This document shows, piece after piece, positions 22,424 through 34,772 of a stretch of DNA of 64,000 nt. The notes beneath the pieces are model-generated. The model was not told where the DNA came from, searched no databases, and worked only from the letters and a program-made list of their open reading frames with translations. The stretch lies in the NCBI RefSeq assembly GCF_003573695.1, contig NC_039358.1, positions 197,249,192-197,313,191 of the forward strand. Direction: 5' to 3'. Made by a program: the position numbers and the translations under genes. The number at the start of each line of letters is the position of its first letter. The stretch's first letter is position 1. Origin of the DNA: Papaver somniferum. Its lineage: Eukaryota > Streptophyta > Magnoliopsida > Ranunculales > Papaveraceae.

Positions 22424-22797
22424 TGAAGGTCTGACGTGAACAGACCAAAAAAGAAAAAAAAATCATACGTGTATTTGGGCATATGCATAGGAAACACAAA
22501 AATGTATTTAAGTATAAACAAAAACTATTTAAATGAACATTTTATTATATTATATTATACAAAATTTGTAATAAAACAATTAACATAAATCATAATTATC
22601 ACATTGAATATTGACAAACTAGATCAAATGAGTATGAAAATATTCGTACTAAGTTGTGCACAAAAAATCAGAAAATCTAATTTGAAGCAAAACGAACTTG
22701 TAATATGATTACAATTCTTCATCTTAAACTTTGATGTATGACAAGTGCTATATATTTATATTATGATGTCAATTTTTCTTATATGGAGGTAGGTTGC

Positions 22798-23184
22798 TGG
22801 TTGTACCGTCTATAAAATAGACCGGAAACCCGTTAATCAAGCCCGCTTAGCCCGTGAAGGAAGATTCTAGAAGTTCCCAGAAGTCTTGTTGCCCAAGTTG
22901 CTTGCATATGAAGTTTGTATAAGAATTAGGGTTACATAACTACATAAATACATGTTTCCTAAACCCAAAGAGGATATGGAAACCTAGGTTAGCTAACCAC
23001 AATTACTGTAAACCTCATAACAATACAATATCTCCCTTACGGGATTCCTCCGTGGATGTAGGTAACACTTGCCGAACCACGTTAATTCTTTGTCTCATTT
23101 ATTTATCGTTTTCTAACCCTAATTTATCATAATAATCATCAAATCATCGTGTTTAGTGCCTAAAAGTAATTTTGGATACAAATA
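22798..23184 (+). repeat. Array LTR 1
   Basis: Starts with the diverged TGGTTGTACCGTC and ends GGATACAAATA before TTGGCGCC. It holds the inverted repeat TCTATAAAATAGA near its start, a TATA-rich middle, and CCGTGGATGTAGG...CCGAACCACG near its 3' side. Confidence 0.85.
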
Positions 23185-24629
23185 TTGGCGCCGACTAACG
23201 GCATTCGAGTGAAAGAATCCGTGTTCTTTCCATTGAGAAAAGTGTGGTACAAAAACCTCATAATTCGTGCATGAATTTCCATGCAAAAATCAGCGGAGAA
23301 GAATAGAAAAATAGTTAGGGTTTCAGAAAAACCGTTACAAAGTTGAAGAAACCGTTACAAGGTTCAAGAAACCGTTACGAAGGTTGAAGATACTGTTGCG
23401 GAACTGTTGAAGAAACCGTTACAATGGTGAAGAAACTGTTGCGAAACAGTTGAAGAAAGCGTGGCGATAATGATTGCAGCAACCTTTGCCAAAGGTTTTG
23501 TTTCATCCTACACCTTCAGATCGTCAGGTCTAGGATCCGGTTTAACCAGGTCCAGCTAATCAACAAGCGACACTTGTAGTTCCGATGGCCACATCAGACC
23601 CTGTAACCAATCAGCGTCCGCCACGTCATCCAAACGGTGCAGTCAACATCTATCTTGTCAGCAACCCTATTGCCACGTCAGCAAGAACGGGTCAAGTCAG
23701 TACGCCACATCAGCAAATCGGACCTAGACAGTGGCGACACGTTAGCATCCACTCGTCTGCTACATCAGCAACGACATCCTAGTCAGCAGTGCCACTTCAG
23801 TCCATTGATTCAGTCAGCACTGCCACGTATGCAACAACACGCGATTCTTTCAAATCTTATTTCGCCAATGGCGTATTCGTTTTAAGTCCGAATTGAGTGA
23901 TTTTTGGCTCGTTCAAATCGCCTTTCAATTCCCTACAACTTGAAAGCAAAAATTCCAGTGTTCGAGAAACTTTGATGCGCACTTGGAGCAGCAACATGAT
24001 CGAGTCAAAGGTTCGTGGATAGCGACATGATCGAGTTCGAGGTTCGTGTATAGCGACATGATCGAGTTCGAGATAAGGATTGCTTAGACCCTTCAATATT
24101 TATCCTTGCATCACATCGCAAGAACCTAAAGCCTCACCTTGCACGTGAGCACATAAGTCTTTCTCTTATCGCAAGCATAAAATCTACCCTTGCACGCGAG
24201 TATGAAAGACTTGCACCTTGGCAAGCATAAAGTATCGTATCAACCACGAGCCCAACGCATGATGTTGGTCCAAAGTCTCCCAATGCCCGATATTGTTCCA
24301 AAGACTTGTACTCAACACAAGCGATACAGCCAGCCTGCCCGAGCAGCGAGCGCTACAGCCTTGTTACGTTGCGAGCAAAAAGTCTTGTCCCGTCCTCCAG
24401 AGCACTACATCCCACTCAAGTCTCGACTAGTTCTCGAGCATCACGAGACCACCACGTGGAAAAAAGTCTCGCCTAGCACGTGAGCAAATTTTATTGCAGG
24501 TTATCACAGTTGGGGGCGTCTTTACAATATCTCTACAGACGCTTGGGGGCGAGTTACGTCGTCAACGATCGACGCGAAGGAAAAACAAACTTCCTAACCC
24601 CCAACAAGTTGGAGGTTAAGAGGGGGCGA

Positions 24630-25016
24630 TGTTTGAACCGTCTATAAAATAGACCGGAAACCCGTTAATCAAGACCGCTTAGCCCGTGAAGGAAGATTCT
24701 ACAAGTTCCCAGAAGGCTTGTTGCCCAAGTTGCTTGCATATGAAGTTTATATAAGAATTAGGGTTATATAACTATATAAATATATGTTTCCTAAACCCAA
24801 AGAGGATATGGAATCTTAGGTTAGCTAAACACAATTATTGTAAACCTCATATCAATACAATATCTCCCTTACGGGATTCCTCCATGGATGTAGGTAACAC
24901 TTGCCGAACCACGTTAATTCTTTGTCTCCTTTATTTATCGTTTTCTAGCCCTAATTTATCATAATCATCATCGAATCATCGTGTTTAGTGCCTAAAAGTA
25001 ATTTTGGGTACAAACA
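24630..25016 (+). repeat. Array LTR 2
   Basis: TGTTTGAACCG...GGGTACAAACA, 387 bp, with 6-bp inverted ends TGTTTG/CAAACA. Confidence 0.88.
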
Positions 25017-26459
25017 TTGGCGTCGACTAAGGGATTCGAGTGAAAGAATCCGTGTTTTTTCCATTGAGAAAAGTTTGGTACAAAAACCTCAAAATTCGTG
25101 CACGAATTTTCATGCAAAAATCAGCGGAGGAGAAAAGAAAAAAGTTAGGGTTTTAGAAAAACCGTTACAAGGTTGAAGAAACCGTTAAAAGGTTGAAGAA
25201 ACCATTACGAAGGTTGAAGATACTGTGGCGGAATTGTTGAAGAAACCGTTACAAAGATGATGAAACTGTTGCGAAACAGTTGAAGAAAGCGTGGCGATAA
25301 TGATTTCAGCAACCTTTGCCAAAGGTTTTGTTTCATCCTACACCTTCAGATCGTCAGGTCTAGGATCCGGTTTAACCAGGTCCAGCTAATCAACAAGCGA
25401 CACTTGTAGTTCCGATGGACACATCAGACCCTGTAACCAATCAGCGTCTGCCATGTCATCCAAACGGTGCAGTCAACATCTATCTTGTCAGCAACCCTAT
25501 TGCTACGTCAGCAAGAACAGGTCAAGTCAGTACGCCACGTCAGCGAATCAGACTGAGACAGTGGCGGCACGTTAGCATCCACTCGTCTGCCATGTCAGCA
25601 ACGACATCCTAGTCGGCAGTGCCACTTCAGTCCATTGATCCAGTCAGCAATGCCACGTATGCAACAACACGCGCGATTCTTTCAAATCTTGATTCGTCCA
25701 TAACGTTTTCGTTTTAAGTCCGAATTGAGTGATTTTTGGCTCGTTCAAATCCTTTTAGATTCCCTACAACTTGAAAGCAAAAATTCCAGTGTTCGAGAAA
25801 ATTTGATGGGCACTTGGGGCAGCAACATGATCGAGTTCAAGGTTCGTGGATAGCGACATGATCGAGTTCGAGGTTCGTGTATAGCGACATGATCGAGTTC
25901 GAGATGAGGATTGCTTAGACCCTTCAATATTTATCCTTGCATTACATCGCAAGAACCTAAGACCTCCCTTGCACGTGATCACATAAGTCTTGCTCTTATC
26001 GCAAGCATAAAATCTCGCCTTGCACGCGAGTATGAAAGACTTGCACCTTGGCAAGCATAAAGTCTCGTATCAACCACGAGCCCAACGCCTGATGTTGGTC
26101 CAAAGTCTCCCAATGCCCGATATTGTTCCAAAGACTGGCACTCAACACAAGCGATACATCCAGCCTGCCCGAGCAGCGAGCGCTACAACCTTGTTACGTT
26201 GCGAGCAAAAAGTCTTGTCCCAGCCGCAAGAACACTACATCCCACTCAAGTATCGACTAGATATCGAGCATCACGAGTCCACCACGTGGAAAAAAGTCTC
26301 GCCTAGCACATGAGCAAATTTTATTGCAGGTTATCACAGGTTGGGGTGTCTTTACAATATCTCTACAGACGCTTGGGGGCGAGTTACGTCGTCAATGATC
26401 GACGCGAAGGAAAAACAAACTTCTTAACCCCCAACAAGTTGGAGGTTAAGAGGGGGCGA

Positions 26460-26846
26460 TGTTTGAACCGTCTATAAAATAGACCGGAAACCCGTTAATC
26501 AATCACGCTTAGCCCGTGAAGGAAGATTCTAGAACTTCCCAGAAGTATTTTCGCCCAAGTTACTTGGATATGAAGTTTATATAAGAATTAGGGTTAGATA
26601 ACTATATAAATATATGTTTCCTAAACCCAAAGAGGATATGGAATCTTAGGTTAACTAACCACAATTATTGTAAACCTCATATCAATACAATATCTCCCTT
26701 ACGAGATTCCTCCGTGGATGTAGGTAACACTTGCCGAACCACGTTAATTCTTTGTCTCCTTTATTTATCGTTTTCTATCCCTAATTTATCATAATCATCA
26801 TTAAATCATCGTGTTTAGTGCCTAAAAGTAATTTTGGGTACAAACA
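26460..26846 (+). repeat. Array LTR 3
   Basis: 387 bp with the same ends as LTR 2. The following primer-binding site carries one change (TTAGCGCCGAC). Confidence 0.88.
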
Positions 26847-28302
26847 TTAGCGCCGACTAACGGGATTCGAGTGAAAGAACCCGTGTTCTATCCATTGAGA
26901 AAAGCGTGGTACAAAAACCTCAAAATTCGTGCTCGAGTTTCCATGCAAAAATCAGCGGAGGAGAAAAGAAAAAAGTTAGGGTTTTAGAAAAACCGTTACA
27001 AGGTTGAAGAAACCGTTACAAGGTTGAATAAATCGTTACGAAGGTTTAAGATATTATGGCGGAATTGTTGAAGAAACCGTTACAAAAATGAAGAAACTGT
27101 TGTGAAACAGTTGAAGAAAGCGTGGCGATAAAGATTGCAGCAACCTTTGCCAAAGGTTTTGTTTCATCATACACCTTCAGATCGTCAGGTCTAGGATCTG
27201 GTTTAACCAGGTCCAGCTAATCAACAAGCGACACTTGTAGTTCCGATGGCCACATCATACCCAGTAACCAATCAGCGTCCGCCACGTCATCCAAACGATG
27301 CAGTCAGCATCTATCTTGTCAACAACCCTGTTGCCACGTCAGCAAGAACGGGTCAAGTCAGTACGCCACGTCATCAAATCAGACCAGACAGTGGAGACAC
27401 GTTAGCATCCACTTGTCTTCCACGTCAGCAATGACATCCTAGTCAGCAGTGCCACTTCAGTCCATTGATCCAGTCAGCACTGCCGCGTATGCAACAACAC
27501 GCGATTCTTTCAAATCTTATTTCGCCAATAACATTTTCGTTTTAAGTCCGAATTGAGTGATTTTTGGCTCGTTCAAATCGTCTTTGAATTCCCTACAACT
27601 TGAAAGCAAAAATTCCGGTGTTCGTGATACTTTGATGCGCACTTGGAGCAGCAACATGATCGAGTTCAAGGTTCGTGGATAGCGACATGATCGAGTTTGA
27701 AGTTCGTGTATAGCGACATGATGGAGTTCGAGATGAGGATTTCTTAGACCCTTTAATATTTAGCCTTGCATCACATCGCAAGATCCTAAAGCCTCACCTT
27801 GCACGTGAGAACATAAGTCTTGCTCTTATCGCAAGCATAAAACCTCGCTTTGCATGCGAGTATGAAAGACTTGCACCTTGGCAAGCATAAAGTCTCGTCT
27901 CAACCACGATCCCAACGCCTGATGTTGGTCCAAATCTCATCGAACCACGAGCCAAATGCCCGATATTGGTCCAAAGTCTCGTTCTCAACACAAGCAATAC
28001 AACCATCCTGCCCGAGCAGCGAGCGCTACAGCCTTTCTACGTTGCGAGCAAAAAGTCTTGCCCCAGGCACAAGCACACTACATCCCACTCAAGTATCGAC
28101 TAGCTCTCGAGCATCACAAGTCCACCACGTGGAAAAAAGTCTCGCCTACCACGTTAGCAAATTTTATTGCAGGTTATCACAGTTGGGGGCGTCTTTACAA
28201 TATCTCTACAGACGCTTGGGGGCGAGTTACGTCGTCAACGATCGACGCGAAGGAAAAACAAACTTCTTAACCCCCAACAAGTTGGAGGTTAAGAGGGGGC
28301 GA

Positions 28303-28688
28303 TGTTTGAACCGTCTATAAAATAGACCGAAAACCCGTTAATCAATCACGCTTAGCCCGTGAAGGAAGATTCTAGAAGTTCCCAGAAGTCTTTTCGCCCA
28401 AGTTGCTTGCATATGAAGTTTATATAAGAATTAGGGTTATATAACAATATAAATATATGTTTCCTAAACCCAAAGAGGATATGGAATCATAGGTTAACTA
28501 ACCAAAATTATTGTAAACCTCATATCAATATAATATCTCCCTTACGGGATTCCTCCGTGGATGTAGGTAACACTTGCTGAACCACGTTAATTCTTTGTCT
28601 CCTTTATTTATCGTTTTCTAACCCTAATTTATCAAATCATCATCAAATCATCGTGTTTAGTGCCTAAAAGTAAGTTTGGGTACAAACA
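28303..28688 (+). repeat. Array LTR 4
   Basis: 386 bp with the same ends, followed by TTGGCGCCGAC. Confidence 0.88.
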
Positions 28689-30147
28689 TTGGCGCCGACT
28701 AACGGGATTCGAGTGAAAGAACCCGTGTTCTTTCAATTGAGAAAAGCGTGGTACAAAAACCTCAAAATTCGTGCACGAATTTCCATGCAAAAATCAGCGG
28801 AGGAGAAAAGAAAAATGTTAGGGTTTTAGAAAAACCGTTACAAGGTTGAAGAAATCGTTACAAGGTTAAAGAAATCGTTACGAAGGTTGAAGATACTGTG
28901 GCGGAATTGTTGAAAAAACCGTTACAAAGATGAAGAAACTGTTGTGAAACAGTTGAAGAAAGCGTGGCGATAAAGATTGCAGCAACCTTTGCCAAAGGTT
29001 TTGTTTCATCATACACCTTCAGATCTTCAGGTCTAGGATCTGGTTTAACCAGTTCCAGCTAATCAACAAGCGACACTTGTAGTTCCGATGGCCACATCAG
29101 ACCCTGTAACCAATCAGCGTCCCCCACGTCATCCAAACGGTGCAGTCAGCATCTATCTTGTCAGCAACCCTATTGCCACGTCAGCAAGAACGGGTCAAGT
29201 CAGTACGCCACGTCATCAAATCGGACCGAGACAGTGGCGACACGTTAGTATCCACTCGTCTGCCACGTTAGCAACGACATCCTAGTCAGCAGTGCCACTT
29301 TAGTCCATTGATCCAGTCAGCACTTCCACGTATGCAACAACACGCGATTCTTTCAAATCTTATTTTTCCAATAACATTTTCGTTTTAAGTCCGAATTGAG
29401 TGATTTTTGGCTCGTTCAAATCGCCTTTCAATTCCCTACAACTTGAAAGCAAAAATTCCAGTGTTCGAGAAACTTTGATGCGCACTTGGAGCAGCAACAT
29501 GATCGAGTTCAAGGTTCGTGGATAGCGACATGATCGAGTTTGATGTTCGTGTATAGCGACATGATCGAGTTCGAGATAAGGATTGCTTAGACCCTTCAAT
29601 ATTTATCCTTGCATCACATCGCAAGATCCTAAAGCCTCACCTTGCACGTGAGAACATAAGTCTTGCTCTTATCGCAAGCATAAAATCTCGCCTTGCACGC
29701 GAGTATGAAAGACTTGCACCTTGGCAAGCATAAAGTATCGTCTCAACCACGATCCCAACGCCTGATGTTGGTCCAAAGTCTCATCGAACCACGAGCCCAA
29801 TGCCCGATATTGGTCCAAAGACTCGTTCTCAACACAAGCAATACAACCAGCCTGCCCGAGCAGCGAGCGCTACAGCCTTTCTACGTTGCGAGCAAAAAGT
29901 CTTCCCCCAGGCACAAGCACACTACATCCCACTCAAGTCTCGACTATCTCTCGAGCATCACAAGTCCACCACGTGGAAAAAAGTCTCGCCTAGCACGTGA
30001 GCAAATTTTATTGCAGGTTATCACAGTTGGGGGCGTCTTTACAATATCTCTACAGACGCTTGGGGCGAGTTACGTCGTCAACGATCGACGCGAAGGAAAA
30101 ACAAACTTCTTAACCCCCAACAAGTTGGAGGTTAAGAGGGGGCGATT

Positions 30148-30524
30148 TGTTGAACGGTCTATAAAATAGACCGGAAACCCGTTAATCAAGCCCGCTTAGC
30201 CCGTGAAGGAAGATTCTAGAAGTTCCCAGAAGACTTGTTTCCCAAGTTGCTTGCATATGAAGTTTGTATAAGTATTAGGGTTATATAACTATATAAATAT
30301 ATGTTTCCTAAACCAAAAGAGGATATGGAATCCTAGGTTAGCTAACCAGAATTATTGTAAACCTCATATCAATACAATATCTCCCTTACGGGATTCCTCC
30401 GTGAATGTAGTTAACACTTGCCGAACCACGTTAATTCTTTGTCTCCTTTATTTATCGTTTTCTAGCCCTAATTTATCATAATCATCCTTAAATCATCGTG
30501 TTTAGTTCCTAAAAGTAATTTTGG
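30148..30524 (+). repeat. Array LTR 5, truncated
   Basis: Starts TGTTGAACGG after GGGGGCGATT and stops at AATTTTGG, lacking the final GTACAAACA. Unrelated short tandem repeats follow, so the right border of the array is a deletion or rearrangement breakpoint. Confidence 0.8.
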
Positions 30525-30763
30525 CTTATTCTAATATTGAGTTTATTCTTAAATGTAACTGGCCCAAATTGACTTATTCTAATATTGAGTTTATTCTAAG
30601 ACGGGACTAGAAAAAATTGACTTAAGACGGGACTAGAAAAAATTGAGTTTATTCTAATATTGAGTTTATTCTAACTGGCCCAAATTGACTTAAGACGGGA
30701 CTAGAAAAAATTTGACTTATTCTAATATTGAGTTTATTCTTAAATGTAACTGGCCCAAATTGG
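30525..30763. repeat. Short scrambled tandem repeats
   Basis: Three modules recur in mixed order: TTATTCTAATATTGAGTTTA, TGTAACTGGCCCAAATTGA, and TAAGACGGGACTAGAAAAAA. Not an array of a single unit; probably slippage at the broken LTR edge. Confidence 0.7.
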
Positions 30764-30840
30764 GACCGTAAAGATTTATCCTTATATGGAGTATTCCTCC
30801 GGAGAGGTTAAACTGTAGTGTGTATCATTGTTTTTTTTTT

Positions 30841-31019
30841 CCTTGCTAGCTGTTGTCATTGCTGTGGTATCCACTTCTAGATTTCTTGGTGCACGAGCAT
30901 TTGATCCAACACCACCAACATCTCCCTCCCCTCAGATCTCTTCCACACAATTTTCAACGAGATCAGAAATTACGATAGACGTCGACTCATCCTCTCCTCC
31001 GTTGGATCAATCTGATTAA
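30841..31019 (+). pseudogene. Fragment resembling a secreted proline-rich peptide
   Basis: An open stretch with a hydrophobic leader (LAVVIAVVSTSRFLGARA) then FDPTPPTSPSPQISS and an acidic end, stopping at TAA 31017-31019. There is no in-frame ATG; an upstream in-frame stop lies at 30816-30818. A pyrimidine tract plus TTGCTAG just before 30850 could be a splice acceptor, so this may be a 3' exon or a remnant. SP/TP dipeptides recall arabinogalactan-type peptides, but I cannot assign a family. Confidence 0.25.
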
Positions 31020-31399
31020 TGGATAGTTGTGCTATCCCGCACGGTAACGCGGGAAAGCATTATAAGCTAGCAACCTACTAGCCGTCGATATGATCATATC
31101 CTATAATTTTGATTTTTTAATTAAAATTAAACCAAATAAACAGCTCTTCACAACCATCAAAGTAATAAATATTTTTTTTTCTAATAGATCCATAATTAAA
31201 TTTTTATTTACCAATTGCCCCACTTATGGAATATCAGACGAATTTGAGCTATTAATTCCTTCACCTTCTTCTTTCACGTAGCAACATTTTCACCGGTTTC
31301 TATATTTTGAGCTGATTAAAAATAAAGAAATCTAATGGATTTAAGTTCCAGATCTATCTAGCTCAGTGGTGATTTCTTATTTAATCTTTGAATGAGGTA
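31020..31399. other. Intergenic, no gene recognised
   Basis: AT-rich. A small hairpin CCCGC/GCGGG lies at 31036-31053. Nothing else is supported. Confidence 0.5.
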
Positions 31400-33590
31400 T
31401 ATGATGGGATTTTAATTGTACCGCAAGTTAAGGGCTATCGATGAGATAGTATGTAAAATACTGGATCGTTCCACAAGGACTAAAGTGTTGTTATCTTCAA
31501 TTCCTAATTAAATTACAAAAAAGAATTGGATTTAGAAAAAATATTAAATTAATAAAAAAAATAAACAATGAAATCAAAGAGAACCAGGATTTTCGGATTC
31601 CATCAATTGAATTATGCAGACTATTCAATTAATCTCTAATAAATATTTGTTTTATAACTCAAGACAATTTTGAACCCAATCTCATGTCTCGGAAAATATT
31701 GAAGTAAAATAAACAAGAACTTTCATTGTATCAAAATGATATAATCTCGTTCGTTATTAAAGATCAATAGCCGAAGACTATCCAATATGTTTTAAAGACC
31801 AAAGCTAAATATGAAGAGAAATTATTAAACAATGAAGCTCAAAAGAATATTTATTAAATACTACAAAAATTTCTTACACGATTTATTGGCTTCCTCCTTA
31901 TCCCTGGTAGATAAAGCTAGCTTTCCATTACAAAAGAATTAAAATGAAGAAAAGAAAAATAAATTCTAAAAACTATTGTCGGTTCTTGGCCATCTCCCCA
32001 AAAATTTAGCTCCCTTTCCATTTGCTTCCACCACTTTATATAGCTTTCAAAGGAAACCAATTTCCTTTTCTATTTTCACTACCACATCATCATCCAATGA
32101 AAATATGCCACGTGTTAATATAAATTAAAATTTCCAATCAAAATGTGTCATGTGTCAGATATTGAAATCAATATTTTCTTTATTATTTTCAACCATAAAG
32201 AATAATATTCTTTCCCAAATCTTCATATGTTCCATTACTCCATATTCATAAAGAAATATTTTCTTCATTAAACAATATCTTCAAATATCATTTATCATAA
32301 TTAATATTTTGCACATGGTCTCCACACTTCTACACACGCCGTGGCACTCTTCTACGCCCGCAGTGACATGCTTACCACACTCCCATATCCAAATAATTGG
32401 GACAATAATTCTTCATGTTTCTTTTGGGCCTAGCTCACTAAATCACTTCATTTCCTCCGACAGAATTCAACATTTTAACCCATTAAGCTTTATTTCCTAA
32501 AAACTGCAAAACTAACCAAACTTTATCAAATATGTACAAACTGGAGAACTAATAAATATAAATTTGAGTAGTAAATATGTACTCCCTCCGTTTCCAAAAG
32601 ACAGTCCGCTTTGACTTTGTCAAAATATTAAGGAGACCGTAGTAGTTTACATGCATACCCTTAGTTACTTGCCTAATTTATTTGGATAAACATGTTAGTA
32701 ATAAAACTACCAAAAATTGTTATGTGATTGTAAATAGAAAATAAAAAAAGAAAGCTAAAAGGAATGAAGGATATATTTGTTTCCTTAATTATACAAATCT
32801 CATTAATATTTTAGATTGGGCCATTAAGAAAGAATTTATGAATATAAAACTTTAAGGGTATATTAGAGAGTTCATTGGAAAAATATGACTATAAATAGAA
32901 GCTGGACACAATTTTGAAACATACCAAAATGGAATAGAGGACGGTCTTTCAGAAACAGAGGGAGTAAGAATTAAGCACTTATCACATCCCCAAACCTACG
33001 TTTTTCTAGTCCTCGAGCAAAACTAAATAAAAATACTAACTCACTGTCGCAGGCGTCGCGATTGCACTTAGGGTGTGCAACAAGCCTTTAAACCCCTAGG
33101 TGGACCTAGTAACCGAGTGTTGTCTCGGAAGGGTTTACAAGAGGTGTACCCACAAAACCTAACTAGTCATAAGTATCCAAAGAGCTATAAGGACATAAAA
33201 TTTCTCAACCTATCGCCAAGTAATTAGAGTGCAAGAGAAGAAACATCTACCACAATATCCGCTAAACAGCGAGAGAGATCCATCAAACAACTGGAACAGC
33301 CTCGAGAGATATTTTTACCGCTCAATAACGGAGAGATGTCCACTTTACTGCTTGCTAGAGGGATTAAGAGTATTACATCAGGTGTAGTCAAATTATCCGA
33401 GGTAATGAGATACGAACATTCTTTGTGAAGGGTTGATGTCTCCATGTTGACTCATAATGAGGTTCTAGTATGGATCTCCCAAAATGAAGGTATCTCGGAG
33501 GTCGCATAAACTATTTACCAATATGAATGTTTTTCTCTTAGGACTGTGATTGGGAAACATGTTGGCGCTACACACATTATGTATGAGTGG
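31400..33590. repeat. Old LTR-retrotransposon-like sequence, split by a MITE
   Basis: Contains phrases common to plant LTR elements: ACCGCAAGTTAAGGGCTATC, ATCGTTCCACAAGGAC and ATCACATCCCCAAACCTACG. There are no intact domains and no terminal repeats that I can pair, so the class and ends are uncertain. The Stowaway element lies inside. Confidence 0.35.
32582..32964. mobile_element. Stowaway-type MITE (Tc1/mariner class)
   Basis: Terminal inverted repeats CTCCCTCCGTTTC...GAAACAGAGGGAG, with longer inverted similarity (AAAGACAGTCCGC against GGACGGTCTTTC), flanked by TA on both sides (32580-32581 and 32965-32966). 383 bp, no ORF. The CTCCCTCCG terminus and TA target are diagnostic of Stowaway elements. 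Confidence 0.9.
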
Positions 33591-33594
33591 GAGG

Positions 33595-34322
33595 TGTTAG
33601 AAATTGGGCACCATTGTGTGTGTGCGTGCCCAAAGTCCATCTTGGGTGGTTATCGGAAGTCATGTGCTTGAATTTGTCAAAAGAAAAATCTTTCTCCAAC
33701 CAACTAAGCCATGGTGAAACAAGTGTCTTGTTTCTTGCTTCCATGTGGTTTCTTAATGCTAACAAGTGTTTAGTCACTTACTCCATGTGTTTACTCCATG
33801 CTAAAAAGTGTTAGAACTTGCTCCAAGTGTTTGGTTGTTCCTTGACACTTGCCAAGAGAGGATACTTGAATTTTAAGTATAAATAGGCTTCTAATTTCAT
33901 TTGTAGAAGAAGAAGAAGAAGAAGAAGAAAGAAAACACAACAACTCAATAGTAGTGAGTTTAGCAAGAGATAAACCAAGTATGAAGATTTAGCTAGAGAG
34001 TTCATAGTGAGCATTCAAGTTAGTGAGCAAGTCTTCTAGTATACAACTTGGTTGTGAAGAATTACCCATATCCCTTAGTGTCCTTTGGAGAGAAAGTTAA
34101 GGTTCTATACGGTACTTAGTTTGTGGAAATATAATTTGTGCTCATTTTTGTGGCACCTACTCGCCGCCGAGTTTGAAGGTTCAAGAACGTGAAACGCAAG
34201 TGATCCACCGGTTCGACGTCATCCTCATTTGGAACGATTACAAAGTCCAAACTAATAACCTACTTCCGCATTTGATTTGTTCAACCTACATATGTATATA
34301 TATCCGTTATATGTAACTAACA
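33595..34322 (+). repeat. Isolated Copia-type LTR
   Basis: 728 bp with 6-bp inverted ends TGTTAG...CTAACA and a TATA box in TAAGTATAAATAGGC (about 33873-33888). A purine-rich GAGTGGGAGG immediately before the start looks like a polypurine tract, so this is probably the 3' LTR of a truncated element rather than a solo LTR; no target duplication is visible. A (AGA)n microsatellite lies at about 33905-33930. Confidence 0.65.
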
Positions 34323-34770
34323 CTCTCGATCAAGGTAATACAGAGGGCTAGTTACCCTTAATTTAGGATAGATATGAACGTCTTGATTAACGAGATATGC
34401 GTGTTTCGGCGTGCTCCATTACGAATCATATGGTAGAGTTGTTTGCAATTTCGAAAACAGATGACACATTAGATTTTAGCTTTTTATTTGGTATTCTTAC
34501 TTTCTACTATACTATAACGGAGTTGTTTTTTGTTTTGCTTATGGTCAATTTGTCACCATCTCGGTGATGAACTGAATTTTAAAAAATCTTGCCCTCTGTG
34601 GATCCAAAAAAATAAATAAAAATCTAACTGGCCACAGGCTTCAAGGTTTGGTATACTTATGAGTTATGAGCCTATGGTCTATGGGTTCCAACTTAGAAGC
34701 CCAATAGAAGCAAAGTTAGCCTGTAGGTGTTTTGACGCGATTGCGGTGGTGTTTTTTAATAATACGTTAG
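34323..34770. other. Intergenic, no gene recognised
   Basis: No exon, RNA gene or repeat end is identified between the Copia LTR and kinase remnant C. Confidence 0.5.
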
Positions 34771-34772
34771 TG

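Larger units (their letters stand above)
22798..30524 (+). mobile_element. Tandem array of non-coding LTR elements: five LTRs, four internal domains
   Basis: LTRs of about 387 bp alternate with internal domains 23185-24629, 25017-26459, 26847-28302 and 28689-30147, with a period of 1830-1845 bp. LTRs start TGTTTGAACCG and end GGTACAAACA. Each full LTR is followed by a primer-binding-type TTGGCGCCGAC (first bases as for tRNA-Asp) and preceded by a purine tract AGAGGGGGCGA. The interiors hold no gag or pol. They contain local repeats: AAACCGTTACAAGG-type units, GACATGATCGAGTTC-type units, and GAGCCCAACGC/TTGGTCCAAAG units. It behaves like a TRIM or LARD element expanded by unequal recombination between LTRs. 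The last LTR is truncated. Confidence 0.85.

Noticed and set aside
23585..30169. Recurrent ORFs of 60-158 codons (MATSDPVTNQ..., MHASMKDLHLG...) in the LTR array
   Set aside because: They recur only because the units are recent copies. Lengths and frames differ between units and no family match is apparent.
33224..33445. 73-codon minus ORF starting METSTLHKE
   Set aside because: No family features; it lies in sequence that looks like old LTR-element debris.
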